Part shown: positions 50,847-60,187 of the stretch, piece after piece
Numbering within the stretch: position 1 is the stretch's first letter
How the letters are laid out: every line of letters starts with the position of its first letter
Assembly: GCF_008365385.1 (NCBI RefSeq)
Contig: NZ_QOVF01000005.1
Coordinates: 1-64,000 of the forward strand
Reading direction: 5' to 3'
Length of the DNA stretch: 64,000 nucleotides
Origin: Halopseudomonas laoshanensis
GTDB lineage: Bacteria > Pseudomonadota > Gammaproteobacteria > Pseudomonadales > Pseudomonadaceae
The notes under the pieces: model-generated
The model's database searches: none
What the model saw: only the letters and a program-made list of their open reading frames with translations
What the model was told of the DNA's origin: nothing
Program-made: the position numbers and the translations under genes

Positions 50847-51752
50847 TCAACTGTCGAAATTATAACCAAGCGAACTCAGGGCGCGCTCGTCATCGGACCA
50901 ACCGCGCTTGACCTTGACCCACAAATTCAGCATGACCTTGCTGCCGAACAGCTTCTGCATGTCCAGCCGGGCTTCCTGGCCAATTTTCTTCATACGCTCG
51001 CCACCGTCACCGATGATGATTTTTTTCTGCCCATCGCGCTCGACCAGAATAAGGGCATGAATATGCAGAATTTTGCCTTCCTGCTTGAACTGCTCGATTT
51101 CCACCGTGACCTGGTAGGGGATCTCTGCACCCAACTGGCGCATGACTTTCTCGCGGACCAGTTCAGCGGCGAGAAAACGGGAGCTGCGATCGGTGATCTG
51201 ATCGTCCGGGTAGAAGTGTTCACCTTCGGGCAGGCGCTCGGCAATCAATTGCTCAAGCTGATCAATATTGCGACCGTGCAGCGCAGAAACCGGCACGATC
51301 TCGGCATCGGGCAATTGCGTTGCCAGCCATTCCAGATGCGGCAACATGTCCTTCTTGTCATCCATGCGGTCGAGCTTGTTGACTACCAGCAGTACCGGGC
51401 AGGTGACAAAACGGACCTTCTCCAGCACCATCTGGTCCTCGTCGGTCCAGCGCACCCGGTCGACCACAAACAGCACCACATCCACATCTCGCAGGGCCTG
51501 ACTGGCGCTTTTGTTCATAAAGCGGTTCAGTGCCTTGTCGTTGTCCTTGTGCAGGCCCGGGGTATCGACATAGATCGCCTGAACAGCGTCTTCGGTCTTG
51601 ATGCCAAGCATGGTATGCCGGGTGGTTTGGGGCTTGCGCGAGGTAATAGCCAACTTCTGACCGAGAATGTGATTGAGCAGGGTCGACTTGCCCACATTTG
51701 GCCGGCCTACAATGGCCACATAGCCACAACGGGGGGTACTACTGTCACTCAT
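50847..51752 (-). CDS. era: GTPase Era
   Basis: Era is an essential GTPase that binds the 3' end of 16S rRNA in 30S maturation. The 301-residue protein has G1 GRPNVGKST (16-24), the switch region [13 protein letters not shown]3 VDTPGLH, G4 NKLD, and a C-terminal KH domain with [18 protein letters not shown]. The ATG at 51752 ([12 protein letters not shown]) overlaps the rnc stop by 8 bp (ATGAGTGA); longer alternatives lack support. Confidence 0.97.
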   Translation of the reverse strand: MSDSSTPRCGYVAIVGRPNVGKSTLLNHILGQKLAITSRKPQTTRHTMLGIKTEDAVQAIYVDTPGLHKDNDKALNRFMNKSASQALRDVDVVLFVVDRVRWTDEDQMVLEKVRFVTCPVLLVVNKLDRMDDKKDMLPHLEWLATQLPDAEIVPVSALHGRNIDQLEQLIAERLPEGEHFYPDDQITDRSSRFLAAELVREKVMRQLGAEIPYQVTVEIEQFKQEGKILHIHALILVERDGQKKIIIGDGGERMKKIGQEARLDMQKLFGSKVMLNLWVKVKRGWSDDERALSSLGYNFDS

Positions 51753-52434
51753 CTGCTTTCTCCACACCCAGATCAATCAGGGCTTTTTGTGCTGCTACTT
51801 GTTCTGCCAGACGCCGGCTATTACCGACGCCGAAGGTGGGCTGTGACAATGGGCTGACATGACATTCAACCCGAAAGGTTCGACAATGGGCTTCACCACT
51901 GCTTTCAGTCACTTCATAACGGGGCAATTCACATTGCCGCGACTGCAGATATTCCTGCAATCGCGTTTTTGGATCCTTGTTATTGTCCACCAGCGTCAGA
52001 GTGGCAATATGCTCACGTAACCAGTAAAGCACACGCTCACGCGCCGCTTCCAAGCCGCTTTCCAGATAAATGGCGCCGATGATGGCTTCGGTGGCGTCGG
52101 CGAGGATGGATTCGCGGCGGAACCCGCCGCTTTTCAGTTCCCCCGAACCCAGGCGCAGGTATTCACCCAACTCGAAACCTTTGGCCAATTCCGCCAGAGT
52201 AACGCCTTTGACCAACCGCGCACGCAGGCGGGACAACTGACCTTCGCGGGCCTGGGGAAAGCGCTGAAACAGGGCTTCGGCGGCAATAAAGTTGAGCACC
52301 GAGTCACCCAGAAACTCCAGGCGTTCGTTATTGCGCCCACCCAGACTTCTATGGCTCAAGGCCAGAATCAGTAGATCCGGGTCCTTGAAGCAATAGCCAA
52401 TGTTACGTTCGAGCCGGTCTAACTTGTTTATCAC
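51745..52434 (-). CDS. rnc: Ribonuclease III
   Basis: RNase III cuts double-stranded RNA in rRNA precursors and mRNAs. The 229-residue protein has the signature [11 protein letters not shown] with the catalytic acids E37, E40 and D44, the second set D113 and E116 in DATEAIIGA, and a C-terminal dsRNA-binding domain (about 155-225). The start is a GTG at 52434, overlapping the DUF4845 stop (GTGA). The rnc-era coupling is standard. Confidence 0.97.
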   Translation of the reverse strand: MINKLDRLERNIGYCFKDPDLLILALSHRSLGGRNNERLEFLGDSVLNFIAAEALFQRFPQAREGQLSRLRARLVKGVTLAELAKGFELGEYLRLGSGELKSGGFRRESILADATEAIIGAIYLESGLEAARERVLYWLREHIATLTLVDNNKDPKTRLQEYLQSRQCELPRYEVTESSGEAHCRTFRVECHVSPLSQPTFGVGNSRRLAEQVAAQKALIDLGVEKADE

Positions 52435-52808
52435 TTCAGCGGTCTGATTATATGGGTTTCATCGAAGTGAACGAGCGCGTCCACGTTTTGAATTATCGGC
52501 GAGCGAACTTCATATTTGATCACTACCGTGTAAGCGTCGGTACCGCTGGCGGTAATGGCAATCGCATCTTTGGCTTTGATATCGCGGATGCTGTTGATCT
52601 GCATACCCTTTTCAATGTGATTGTGAAAATCGCGGAGCGAACCAATCTTGATGGTTGGGTCCTCGTTCACCTCAGTCACGATCTTGCGCAGGGTAAAATG
52701 CTCCATATAGATGGGAGCCAGTTTCATTACAATCACCAAGCCGAATATGATCAGGGCAATAACTGCTAACCAGCCAAAAAATGACATGCCTTTCTGCGAA
52801 TGGCGCAT
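52431..52808 (-). CDS. DUF4845 membrane protein
   Basis: A 125-residue protein with an N-terminal membrane segment (about 10-30, [19 protein letters not shown]) preceded by the basic MRHSQKGMS, so the bulk is probably periplasmic. The rest reads like the DUF4845 family, with [14 protein letters not shown] and a C-terminal beta pattern ([14 protein letters not shown]). It sits between lepB and rnc, where this family is regularly found in Pseudomonas. Some resemblance to pseudopilin-like N-termini exists (KGMSFFGW), but the pilin glutamate is missing. Confidence 0.88.
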   Translation of the reverse strand: MRHSQKGMSFFGWLAVIALIIFGLVIVMKLAPIYMEHFTLRKIVTEVNEDPTIKIGSLRDFHNHIEKGMQINSIRDIKAKDAIAITASGTDAYTVVIKYEVRSPIIQNVDALVHFDETHIIRPLK

Positions 52809-52858
52809 GAATAACCTCTAGACGTCCGTTGTTAATATTATTGTTTCCGGCCCTGCCC

Positions 52859-53737
52859 TCAGTGGATCAGGGCTACCCTGGAGAAACTCGGCAGGTTGCT
52901 GAACTTCGGCTCCGGCCAGTGCATCCAGACCGCGAATGCCTTGCCTACAATATAGTTGTCCGGGACCATTCCCCACAACTCCCTTGGCATTTCTTCGGAA
53001 TTCCAGTAACGGCTGTCATTGGAATTGTCACGATTGTCGCCAACCATGAAGTAATGCCCTTCGGGTACTTTCCACTCTTTCGCCGCCGGCGCGCCTGACA
53101 GGCTCTTCTGCCTGACCAGGTGTTCGATATCACCCAGCTTCTCTTCAAATATTTCTGCTTCAGCGCGGGAATACAGCGGATGACCGGCTGGCACCTCATC
53201 GTCCTTCTCCAGACGCACTGGTTTCAATGGCACTCGCTCGCCATTGATAATCAGTTGTTTGCCGGCATAACGCACGGTATCACCCGGCAGTCCCACCACT
53301 CGCTTGATGTAGTTGATGCGAGGATCATTCGGGTAGCGAAACACCATCACGTCGCCGCGCTGCGGATCGTTGACCGGAATCACCTTCGTATCCAGCACCG
53401 GCAGACGAATACCGTAAGCAAACTTGTTGACCAGAATAAAGTCGCCGACTTCCAGCGTCGGCTTCATTGATCCAGAGGGAATTTGAAAGGGTTCGACCAG
53501 GAAAGAACGCAGCACCAGCACGACCAACAGTACCGGAAAGAAAGATTTGCCGTACTCGATGAGCAGCGGCTCCTTTTCCATCCGCTCGACAGTCGTCGGG
53601 TCCGGAATGTCCACCGCACGGTCATAGGCAGCCAGCGCACGACGACGGCGAGGGCCAAACCAGAGCAGATCGAGGAGGGCCAGAAAACCGGAAACAGCAA
53701 CTGCCAATACCAACAGCAGCGGAAAATTGATATGCAT
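52859..53737 (-). CDS. lepB: Signal peptidase I
   Basis: LepB removes signal peptides from exported proteins at the periplasmic face of the inner membrane. The 292-residue protein has two membrane segments (about 5-27 and 63-80), the catalytic serine S90 in IPSGSMKPTL and the general-base lysine K145 in INYIKRVVGLPGD, and the C-terminal box GDNRDNSNDSRYWN. It is 22 bp downstream of lepA, the usual lepA-lepB pairing. Confidence 0.97.
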   Translation of the reverse strand: MHINFPLLLVLAVAVSGFLALLDLLWFGPRRRRALAAYDRAVDIPDPTTVERMEKEPLLIEYGKSFFPVLLVVLVLRSFLVEPFQIPSGSMKPTLEVGDFILVNKFAYGIRLPVLDTKVIPVNDPQRGDVMVFRYPNDPRINYIKRVVGLPGDTVRYAGKQLIINGERVPLKPVRLEKDDEVPAGHPLYSRAEAEIFEEKLGDIEHLVRQKSLSGAPAAKEWKVPEGHYFMVGDNRDNSNDSRYWNSEEMPRELWGMVPDNYIVGKAFAVWMHWPEPKFSNLPSFSRVALIH

Positions 53738-53759
53738 AATCTAGCCCGTTTAACTATCC

Positions 53760-55562
53760 CTAGTTGTCTACTTTCAATACCGCCAGGAAGGCTTCCTGGG
53801 GAATTTCAACGTTGCCTACCTGTTTCATGCGTTTTTTGCCGGCCTTCTGCTTTTCCAACAGCTTCTTCTTCCGGCTGGCGTCGCCACCATAGCATTTGGC
53901 GATGACGTTCTTGCGCAGCGCCTTGACCGTGGAGCGCGCGACAATCTGCCCGCCTACGGCGGCTTGAATCGCCACGTCGAACATCTGCCGCGGGATCAGC
54001 TCCTGCATCTTGCTGACCAGCTGCCGGCCTTTATAGGCCGCGTTGTCACGGTGCACGATCAAAGCCAGCGCATCGACCTTCTCGGCGTTGATCAATACAT
54101 CCAGACGCACCAGGCGCGCAGCCTGAAAGCGCTCAAAGGCATAGTCCAGCGATGCATAACCGCGGCTTGCCGACTTCAACCGGTCAAAGAAATCCAGTAC
54201 CACTTCATTCATCGGCAGATCGTAAATTACCTGAACCTGGGTACCGAGAAACAACATATCATGCTGCACGCCGCGTTTCTCGACGCACAAGGTGATCACG
54301 GCGCCCAGGTGGTCCTGCGGCACCAGAATATTGGCCCGCACGATCGGCTCGCGCATCTCTTCAACCATCGACGGATCGGGCAGGCGCGATGGATTGTCGA
54401 CATACAGGATGCTGCCATCCTTCTTGACCACCTCGAATACCACCGTGGGTGCTGTGGTAATCAGATCCAGATTATATTCGCGCTCCAGGCGTTCCTGAAT
54501 GATCTCCATATGCAGCATGCCGAGAAAACCACAGCGGAAACCGAAGCCCAGCGCTTCAGAGCTTTCTGGCTCGTAATGCAGCGAGGCGTCATTCAGTGTG
54601 AGCTTGGACAGCGCCTCACGGAAATCCTCGAAATCCTCGGAGCTGACCGGGAACAAGCCGGCGAAGACTTGCGGCTTGACCTTCTGAAAGCCCGGCAGCA
54701 TATCCACATCGGGGGTGCTGGACAGGGTCAGAGTGTCGCCGACCGGTGCGCCGTGAATATCCTTGATGCCGGCAATGATAAAGCCCACTTCGCCGGCTTT
54801 CAGATCAGCCGTCTCGCTGTGCTTGGGGTTGAACACACCCACACTGTCAACCTGATGGATCTTGCCAGTAGATTTGACCAGCACCTTGGCGCCCTTCTTG
54901 ATCCGTCCGTGCTTGACGCGCACCAGAGAGACCACACCGAGATAGTTATCAAACCAGGAGTCGATGATCAGCGCCTGTAGCGGTGCGTCCAGCTCACCCT
55001 CGGGCGCGGGAATGACCTGAATCAGACGCTCAAGCACATCTTCTACACCCAGGCCGCTCTTGGCACTGCAGACCACTGCATCGGTGGCATCAATGCCGAT
55101 CACACTCTCGATTTCAGCCTTGACGCGCTCCGGCTCGGCCTGCGGCAGGTCGATCTTGTTCAATACCGGCATGACTTCCAGGCCCTGCTCGATAGCCGTA
55201 TAGCAGTTGGCTACCGACTGCGCTTCCACGCCCTGGGCTGCGTCTACGACCAGCAGCGCGCCTTCACAGGCAGCCAGCGAACGGCTGACTTCATAGTGAA
55301 AGTCCACGTGACCAGGGGTATCGATGAAATTCAGCTGGTAGGTCTTGCCGTCGATTTTTGACGTGTAATACAGCGTTACGCTGTGCGCCTTGATCGTAAT
55401 CCCGCGCTCACGCTCGAGATCCATGGAGTCGAGCACCTGTTCGGCCATTTCGCGATCAGCCAAGCCTCCGCAGATCTGGATAAACCGATCAGCCAGGGTC
55501 GACTTACCGTGATCAATGTGGGCAATGATCGAGAAATTACGAATTAGGCTAAGGTCACTCAC
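53760..55562 (-). CDS. lepA: Elongation factor 4 (LepA)
   Basis: LepA is a ribosomal GTPase implicated in translation quality and 30S biogenesis. The 600-residue protein has G1 AHIDHGKST, switch [13 protein letters not shown]3 [24 protein letters not shown]-like domains III and V, and the LepA-specific basic C-terminal domain with [20 protein letters not shown]. The start is a GTG at 55562, giving [13 protein letters not shown], the family start, with GGAAG some 9 bp upstream. It follows mucD after 193 bp holding a probable terminator and a leader hairpin. Confidence 0.96.
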   Translation of the reverse strand: MSDLSLIRNFSIIAHIDHGKSTLADRFIQICGGLADREMAEQVLDSMDLERERGITIKAHSVTLYYTSKIDGKTYQLNFIDTPGHVDFHYEVSRSLAACEGALLVVDAAQGVEAQSVANCYTAIEQGLEVMPVLNKIDLPQAEPERVKAEIESVIGIDATDAVVCSAKSGLGVEDVLERLIQVIPAPEGELDAPLQALIIDSWFDNYLGVVSLVRVKHGRIKKGAKVLVKSTGKIHQVDSVGVFNPKHSETADLKAGEVGFIIAGIKDIHGAPVGDTLTLSSTPDVDMLPGFQKVKPQVFAGLFPVSSEDFEDFREALSKLTLNDASLHYEPESSEALGFGFRCGFLGMLHMEIIQERLEREYNLDLITTAPTVVFEVVKKDGSILYVDNPSRLPDPSMVEEMREPIVRANILVPQDHLGAVITLCVEKRGVQHDMLFLGTQVQVIYDLPMNEVVLDFFDRLKSASRGYASLDYAFERFQAARLVRLDVLINAEKVDALALIVHRDNAAYKGRQLVSKMQELIPRQMFDVAIQAAVGGQIVARSTVKALRKNVIAKCYGGDASRKKKLLEKQKAGKKRMKQVGNVEIPQEAFLAVLKVDN

Positions 55563-55591
55563 TACAGGGATCTTCCAGACTTGATTGCAGG

Positions 55592-55619
55592 ATTGCCAGC
55601 CATAAAGGCTGTCAGCAAT
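55592..55619 (-). promoter_or_regulatory. Hairpin in the lepA leader
   Basis: An interrupted inverted repeat pairs ATTGC with GCAAT and CAGCC with GGCTG around an ATAAA loop (bulge of three bases on one side). It ends 30 bp before the lepA GTG start and directly follows the mucD terminator. It lacks a U tract, so it is not a terminator; an mRNA structure affecting lepA translation is possible but unproven. Confidence 0.35.
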
Positions 55620-55620
55620 G

Positions 55621-55640
55621 AAAGGGGGAAAGCTTCCCCC
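55621..55640 (-). terminator. Probable terminator after mucD
   Basis: A near-perfect palindrome, GGGGGAA (55624-55630) against TTCCCCC (55634-55640) with a 3-nt loop, is followed on the minus strand by a short U run (TTTC). It lies about 115 bp beyond the mucD stop. The U tract is short, so partial read-through into lepA is likely. Confidence 0.55.
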
Positions 55641-55755
55641 GAAAACAGCCCGCGAGTGTACCCGAATAAGCGCTATTACGCTATCGCGAGCCCGGCTGCC
55701 AACCCCGCATCACGATGGTGATGAGGGCCAGCATCTCGGGCGGGAAGCCTGGCGC

Positions 55756-57192
55756 TTAACTGGCCAGCCTGAAGGTGATATAGCTCGCCCTGCCCTGACG
55801 TATGACACGCATGGATACAGAACGATTGGTGGGTAGATCGGCGGTGATTTTTTCGAATGCATCCACCGACTCAACAGGCTGATTGTCCAGATTGGTGATG
55901 ATGTCGCCGTTACGCAGGCCGACCATCGCGCCAGGCCCCTGACGCACCTCACGGATGATTACCCCGGAACGCACATCCAGATTGCTTTTCTGCTCTTCGG
56001 TCAGCTCGGCTACCACCACACCGAGGCGGTTATCGGCACTGGCCGGCGCACTGGTGGAGGGCGCAACGGCAGCAACGCTATCGTCTTCCGGCAGAGCACC
56101 GATCTCCATTTTAAGCGTCTTGCGTTTTTTATCACGCATGACGACCAGGGTGGCATCCTCACCAGGGCGAACGCGGCCTACCGCATGCGGCAGGTCGGAG
56201 GACATGATGATCTCCTCGCCATTGAAGCTGAGAATCACATCCCCAACCTGCAGCCCGCCTTTTTCAGCCGGACCATCTGGCTGAATCTGCGCTACCAATG
56301 CGCCAGCTGGCTTGGGCAGACCAAAAGATTCGGCCAGGTCCTTGTTGACCTCCTGAATCACCACCCCCAGCCAACCGCGCTGGACGCTGCCGTCTTCTTT
56401 CAACTGCTGGACGACGTCCATCGCCACATCGACCGGAATGGCAAAAGACAGCCCCATAAAGCCACCTGACCGGGTAAAGATCTGTGAGTTGATCCCAATC
56501 ACCTCGCCATCCAGATTCAGCAGCGGACCACCGGAGTTACCAGGATTGATGGCCACGTCGGTTTGGATAAAAGGGACGTAACTTTCATTCGGCAGACTGC
56601 GACCTTTGGCACTAACGATGCCGGCCGTGACCGAATAGTCGAAACCGAACGGCGAGCCTATTGCCAACACCCATTCGCCCGCCTTGAGATCAGAGGATTT
56701 ACCCATGCGCACCACGGGAAGGTCGTCTCCGGCCTCAATTTTCAGCAGCGCAAGGTCAGAGCGTGGATCCGCCCCCACCAGCTCGGCTTGAAGCTCACGA
56801 CGATCAGACAGCCGCACGAAAATCTCGTCCGCGTCGGCTATCACATGATTATTGGTCAGTACGTAACCATCTTTGGAAAGGATGAAACCTGAACCCAGCG
56901 ATTGCGGCGCTTCACGCTCGCGGGGCGCCTGTGGCCCTTGCTGCGGAAAGCCGCGCTCGAAAAACTCGCGAAACAGCGGTGGCATACCTTCCAGGTCAGG
57001 CATACCTGGCGCCATCCCAGACGGCCGGGATACGGCTTTCTGGCTGGTGCTGATATTGACGACGGCGGGGGATACTTCTTCAACCAACTCGGTAAAATCT
57101 GGCAGACCTTGGGCCATGCCCAGCGAGGACCAACCCAGCAGCAGCGAGCTAGTCGCCACGATCATCCAACGTTGCATTGACAGCATGTGCAC
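55756..57192 (-). CDS. mucD: Periplasmic serine protease MucD (DegP-like)
   Basis: MucD is a HtrA/DegP-type periplasmic protease-chaperone that removes misfolded envelope proteins and so restrains AlgU activation. The 478-residue precursor has a signal peptide (cleavage near GMAQG), a trypsin-like domain with H116 (TNNHVI), D146 (RSDLALL) and S220 (NPGNSGGP), and two PDZ domains (about 285-375 and 395-475). The GTG at 57192 sits 5 nt after AGGAG; an ATG two codons later (57186) is an equal alternative. It ends the algU-mucA-mucB-mucC-mucD operon. Confidence 0.95.
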   Translation of the reverse strand: MHMLSMQRWMIVATSSLLLGWSSLGMAQGLPDFTELVEEVSPAVVNISTSQKAVSRPSGMAPGMPDLEGMPPLFREFFERGFPQQGPQAPREREAPQSLGSGFILSKDGYVLTNNHVIADADEIFVRLSDRRELQAELVGADPRSDLALLKIEAGDDLPVVRMGKSSDLKAGEWVLAIGSPFGFDYSVTAGIVSAKGRSLPNESYVPFIQTDVAINPGNSGGPLLNLDGEVIGINSQIFTRSGGFMGLSFAIPVDVAMDVVQQLKEDGSVQRGWLGVVIQEVNKDLAESFGLPKPAGALVAQIQPDGPAEKGGLQVGDVILSFNGEEIIMSSDLPHAVGRVRPGEDATLVVMRDKKRKTLKMEIGALPEDDSVAAVAPSTSAPASADNRLGVVVAELTEEQKSNLDVRSGVIIREVRQGPGAMVGLRNGDIITNLDNQPVESVDAFEKITADLPTNRSVSMRVIRQGRASYITFRLAS

Positions 57193-57216
57193 CTGATCTC
57201 CTATGAAATGAAGGCC

Positions 57217-57693
57217 TCAGGGCATCGTCAGCGTACGGTCGCTGGTCACGATGCCGCTAGGCGACATAACGCGCATGATACGGGGTTGCATATCCGGATT
57301 GCTGCGTTGCCGCCAAGCGTACCAGCGTACGCCCGCGAAACCTGAAGCCAGACCAAAAAAAGCACAAAGAATTATCCAGGGCTCGGACAAACCCGCATTA
57401 TCTGCCAGCAAGGCGGCACTGAAAAGTCCGATCAGAGGTAGGATATACATATACAGCGAAGCGTTGACAACGGCATTTTCAGGCAGCCCTATCATTACCT
57501 GATCGCCCACTTGCACGGATCTGTCGGTGAGCACTCGGATGTAACCTTGTCGAGCGCCGCCACCGAGCCGCTGCAACAGCGCCTGCCCGCACCCGGCCTT
57601 TGCCTGGCAACTACCGCAGGTGCTTTGTCGAACAGTTTCCACCCAGGCAGCGCCGGGTTCAGAACTGACCACCCTGCCCTGCTCTTCGATCAC
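57217..57693 (-). CDS. mucC: Sigma-E regulator RseC/MucC
   Basis: MucC/RseC is an inner-membrane protein with a minor regulatory role on sigma-E activity and a possible role in electron-transfer cluster maturation. The 158-residue protein has the N-terminal cysteine-rich segment CGSCQAKAGCGQALL (four cysteines within about residues 26-38) and two membrane helices (about 80-97 and 105-122). The start is a GTG at 57693 overlapping the mucB stop (GTGA). The gene order mucB-mucC-mucD is typical of Pseudomonas. Confidence 0.92.
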   Translation of the reverse strand: MIEEQGRVVSSEPGAAWVETVRQSTCGSCQAKAGCGQALLQRLGGGARQGYIRVLTDRSVQVGDQVMIGLPENAVVNASLYMYILPLIGLFSAALLADNAGLSEPWIILCAFFGLASGFAGVRWYAWRQRSNPDMQPRIMRVMSPSGIVTSDRTLTMP

Positions 57694-58649
57694 GGCTGAA
57701 CGCTCTCAGCTTCAACCGTAAACGAATCCGCCACACGCTCGGCAGCAGCGGCCGGCACTTCACCTACCACGGTTGCCAGATAATCACCTTCTGCACGCGC
57801 CAATCGGCGGCTGATCGCCACTGTAGGCCCGAGCTGAGCGCGTAAATCATCAGCCAATGTTTCCGCTCCCAAGGGCTCGACAAAAACCGTCAGACGCGCC
57901 AAACCATCAGTGAATACCTGAGTAATCACCTGCCCGTCACTATCGTCGAGAGAGCGAACTTCACGGTGCCCCAGAACGAATCCTGGTGGTAACCAGCCGG
58001 GCATCCAGGCTTCACCCGCGTCAGCGCGTTCATCAGTACTCATTGGCACCGGCAAACAGATACTGCTGGGTTCAAGCGCTTGATCGGGCAGTTCACCGAC
58101 GTTCAGCGAAGCAAATTGAAAGCGCTCCAACAGGACGTCACGTTCGTTAATAAGAAGGGATTTGAGCAGCAAACCAGTTTCCTGGTCCAGATACAGCTCA
58201 TAGGCGTAACGGAAGGGGTCGCGGGGTTTAACCGCAAGAACGAATACCGGGCGGTTCGCTACACGCGTCGAGCCGAGCATCTGCAACGTATACCAGTTGT
58301 GTAACAACTCGAGCTGCTCTGACAACTGGCCGCTGGCTTTCCAGGCAGAACGCAGGCCAACGGAACTGGTACAAACCAGATCTCCATTGCGCGTCAACCA
58401 TTCCTGCGGCTCTCCATCTGCCTGCAACAGACGTTCGCTGGTCTGATCGCCTTGGCGCTGGCGCCACACCTGGTGCGTGCTGAAGCTACCTGTGCGCTCG
58501 TAGACAAAGGACCCGTAGTAGCTTTGCTCACGGGCCGCATCCACCATCCGCTTGAGCAGATCGCGCGGCTCCTCAGCCAGCACCGGAAGCGTCAGAAACA
58601 GGGCCGCTATGGGCGCACCCCATAGCGTCAATCGCCGTGTTACTGACAT
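57690..58649 (-). CDS. mucB: Sigma-factor regulator MucB (RseB)
   Basis: MucB is a periplasmic protein that binds MucA and shields it from the first protease cut. The 319-residue precursor has a signal peptide (MSVTRRLTLWGAPIAALFL, cleavage after VLA), an N-terminal LolA-like domain (DLLKRMVDAAREQSYYGSFV to about 195) and a smaller C-terminal domain (about 215-305) that contacts MucA. I chose the ATG at 58649, 10 bp after mucA; the longer open frame overlaps mucA and lacks a signal sequence at its start. Confidence 0.94.
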   Translation of the reverse strand: MSVTRRLTLWGAPIAALFLTLPVLAEEPRDLLKRMVDAAREQSYYGSFVYERTGSFSTHQVWRQRQGDQTSERLLQADGEPQEWLTRNGDLVCTSSVGLRSAWKASGQLSEQLELLHNWYTLQMLGSTRVANRPVFVLAVKPRDPFRYAYELYLDQETGLLLKSLLINERDVLLERFQFASLNVGELPDQALEPSSICLPVPMSTDERADAGEAWMPGWLPPGFVLGHREVRSLDDSDGQVITQVFTDGLARLTVFVEPLGAETLADDLRAQLGPTVAISRRLARAEGDYLATVVGEVPAAAAERVADSFTVEAESVQP

Positions 58650-58659
58650 AGGCTGCACC

Positions 58660-59280
58660 CTATTTGCTTTCCAGACTGGCCGCCCGTGCATAAGGGAGCA
58701 ACTGAGGCGCTTCAAAGCGCGAGCTGTGCTCAGCGTGCTGGCGCAGATAGCTGCCTATACGCTGTTCCTGCCAAGCGGATGGTGCTTTCTGGTCTGCAAC
58801 GGCGTCGCCATTCATCTGCGGCTGCTGGGAAAACCCAGCCAAAACCGCACCACCCTGAGAGGCGGGAGCCACGGCCGGTGCGACGGCCACAGGAGCATCA
58901 ACTACCGGAGGCAGGTCAGCGACCATGGCCGGATCAGCCGGAGCACCGTCCTGGTTGAACATGTTGACGCCCACCAGAACCGCCATCGTTACCGAAGCAG
59001 CCACAGCAAGACGACTCAGGTTCTGCCATACGCGTGGCGCTTTTGGTGCCGCCACTGGCTCTGGTTCGCCCGCAATGACAGCGGCAATACCAGCAGACAA
59101 GTCGATCTTCGGCTGCCAGGGCTCCTTATGCATTACGGCGCGCGCCATCTGATAACGATCCCAGGTGCTACGCAGCGCTGGATCGCTTTCGCTGGATTGG
59201 AGCACGCGACGGATTTCAAGCTCATCCGCTTCGTTATCCATCAACGCGGAAAGAGATTCCTGCAAGGATTGATTGCTCAT
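58660..59280 (-). CDS. mucA: Anti-sigma factor MucA (RseA)
   Basis: MucA holds AlgU inactive at the inner membrane until it is cut in turn by a DegS/AlgW-type protease and RseP. The 206-residue protein has the cytoplasmic anti-sigma domain (about 1-80, starting MSNQSLQESLSALMDNEADE), a single membrane segment (about 95-115, LAVAASVTMAVLVGVNMF) and a periplasmic domain. It appears intact, with no frameshift of the kind found in mucoid strains. The ATG at 59280 has GAGGT six bases upstream. Confidence 0.95.
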   Translation of the reverse strand: MSNQSLQESLSALMDNEADELEIRRVLQSSESDPALRSTWDRYQMARAVMHKEPWQPKIDLSAGIAAVIAGEPEPVAAPKAPRVWQNLSRLAVAASVTMAVLVGVNMFNQDGAPADPAMVADLPPVVDAPVAVAPAVAPASQGGAVLAGFSQQPQMNGDAVADQKAPSAWQEQRIGSYLRQHAEHSSRFEAPQLLPYARAASLESK

Positions 59281-59337
59281 CGCTTTACCTCTGCTAGTGA
59301 CCCATAAAGGGCTTTTTGCACCAAACACCTACCGCGA

Positions 59338-59913
59338 TCAGTCTTCGATCAGTGGCTTAAGTGCCTTATCTATTGCCTCACGTGCTCTGAAGATGCGGGA
59401 TCTCACCGTACCCACAGGGCAATTCATTACAGCGGCAATGTCTTCATAACTCAGACCCTCAAACTCACGCAAAGTTAGGGCTGTTCTCAAATCATCGGGC
59501 AATTGCTGCAAGGTGCGATTGATCATCTGCTCAATCTCGTTGCGCAACATGTCCCGCTCCGGCGAGTGAATATCCTTGAGGGCGCTGTCGCCATCATGGT
59601 ACTCAGCCTCATCGGCCGCTATATCCGAATCTGGCGGGCGTCGTCCTCGGGCCACCAGATAGTTTTTTGCCGTGTTGATCGCTATGCGATACAACCATGT
59701 GTAAAAGGCACTGTCGCCACGGAAATTGGCCAGAGCGCGGTAGGCTTTAATAAAAGCTTCCTGTGCTACATCCTGGGCCTCGTGACTGTCATGCACAAAA
59801 CGGGTAACCAGAGCGAGAATCTTGTGCTGATATTTCAGCACCAGAAGATCAAAAGCTCGTTTGTCACCACGCTGAACCCGTTCGACCAACTGCTGATCGG
59901 TCTGCTCAGTCAT
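59338..59913 (-). CDS. algU: RNA polymerase sigma factor AlgU (RpoE, sigma-22)
   Basis: AlgU is the ECF sigma factor for envelope stress and, in Pseudomonas, alginate production. The 191-residue protein has region 2 (FDLLVLKYQHKILALVTRFV to NFRGDSAFYTWLYRIAINTA) and region 4 (LPDDLRTALTLREFEGLSYE and VGTVRSRIFRAREAI). Sequence is very close to Pseudomonas AlgU. It is the first gene of algU-mucA-mucB-mucC-mucD and is preceded by two AlgU-type promoters, pointing to positive autoregulation. Confidence 0.97.
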   Translation of the reverse strand: MTEQTDQQLVERVQRGDKRAFDLLVLKYQHKILALVTRFVHDSHEAQDVAQEAFIKAYRALANFRGDSAFYTWLYRIAINTAKNYLVARGRRPPDSDIAADEAEYHDGDSALKDIHSPERDMLRNEIEQMINRTLQQLPDDLRTALTLREFEGLSYEDIAAVMNCPVGTVRSRIFRAREAIDKALKPLIED

Positions 59914-59959
59914 TCAGCAGCTCCCAGCAGCGCAACGGCCTCAGCCTTGCCTTGTTGTG

Positions 59960-59986
59960 ATAGACCCGCAATGTAAGCAAAAGTTC
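59960..59986 (-). promoter_or_regulatory. AlgU-type promoter, proximal, upstream of algU
   Basis: On the minus strand GAACTT (59986-59981) is followed after exactly 16 bp by TCTAT (59964-59960). This fits the sigma-E/AlgU consensus of GAACTT, 16-17 bp and TCTGA, with both boxes close to the best match. It lies 47 bp before the algU start. Confidence 0.75.
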
Positions 59987-60007
59987 TCCCCTCGTCAGGT
60001 TCAGCTA

Positions 60008-60034
60008 TATGAGCGGGCGGCCAGTCAAAAGTTC
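60008..60034 (-). promoter_or_regulatory. AlgU-type promoter, distal, upstream of algU
   Basis: On the minus strand GGAACTT (GAACTT at 60034-60029) is followed after 16 bp by TCATA (60012-60008). The -35 is a perfect AlgU box including the preceding G; the -10 is a partial match. It is 48 bp upstream of the proximal copy, with the same spacing. Both GAACTT boxes are followed by TTG, so the two promoters may be an old duplication. Confidence 0.7.
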
Positions 60035-60112
60035 CACGCCCTTATTCGTTATCAGCGCAAATCATAGCAATTATCGGGCCTGTTGCGGAAACCTCTTGTG
60101 ATGCTTGCTGTA

Positions 60113-60139
60113 TTGCGCGACCTGTTGCTTCTATATACT
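60113..60139 (+). promoter_or_regulatory. Candidate nadB promoter
   Basis: A -10-like TATACT (60134-60139) lies 49 bp before the nadB ATG. A TTGCGC (60113-60118) is a weak -35 at 15-bp spacing, which is short. It is the best sigma-70-like site in the divergent algU/nadB region. Confidence 0.35.
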
Positions 60140-60187
60140 AGCCTGCCAAATGTCCACAGAACGCCTGAATTGAGCGCCCGGAGTGTC

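Noticed and set aside
53964..54980. Plus-strand open frame of 338 codons opposite lepA
   Set aside because: Antisense shadow of a certain gene with no start signal.
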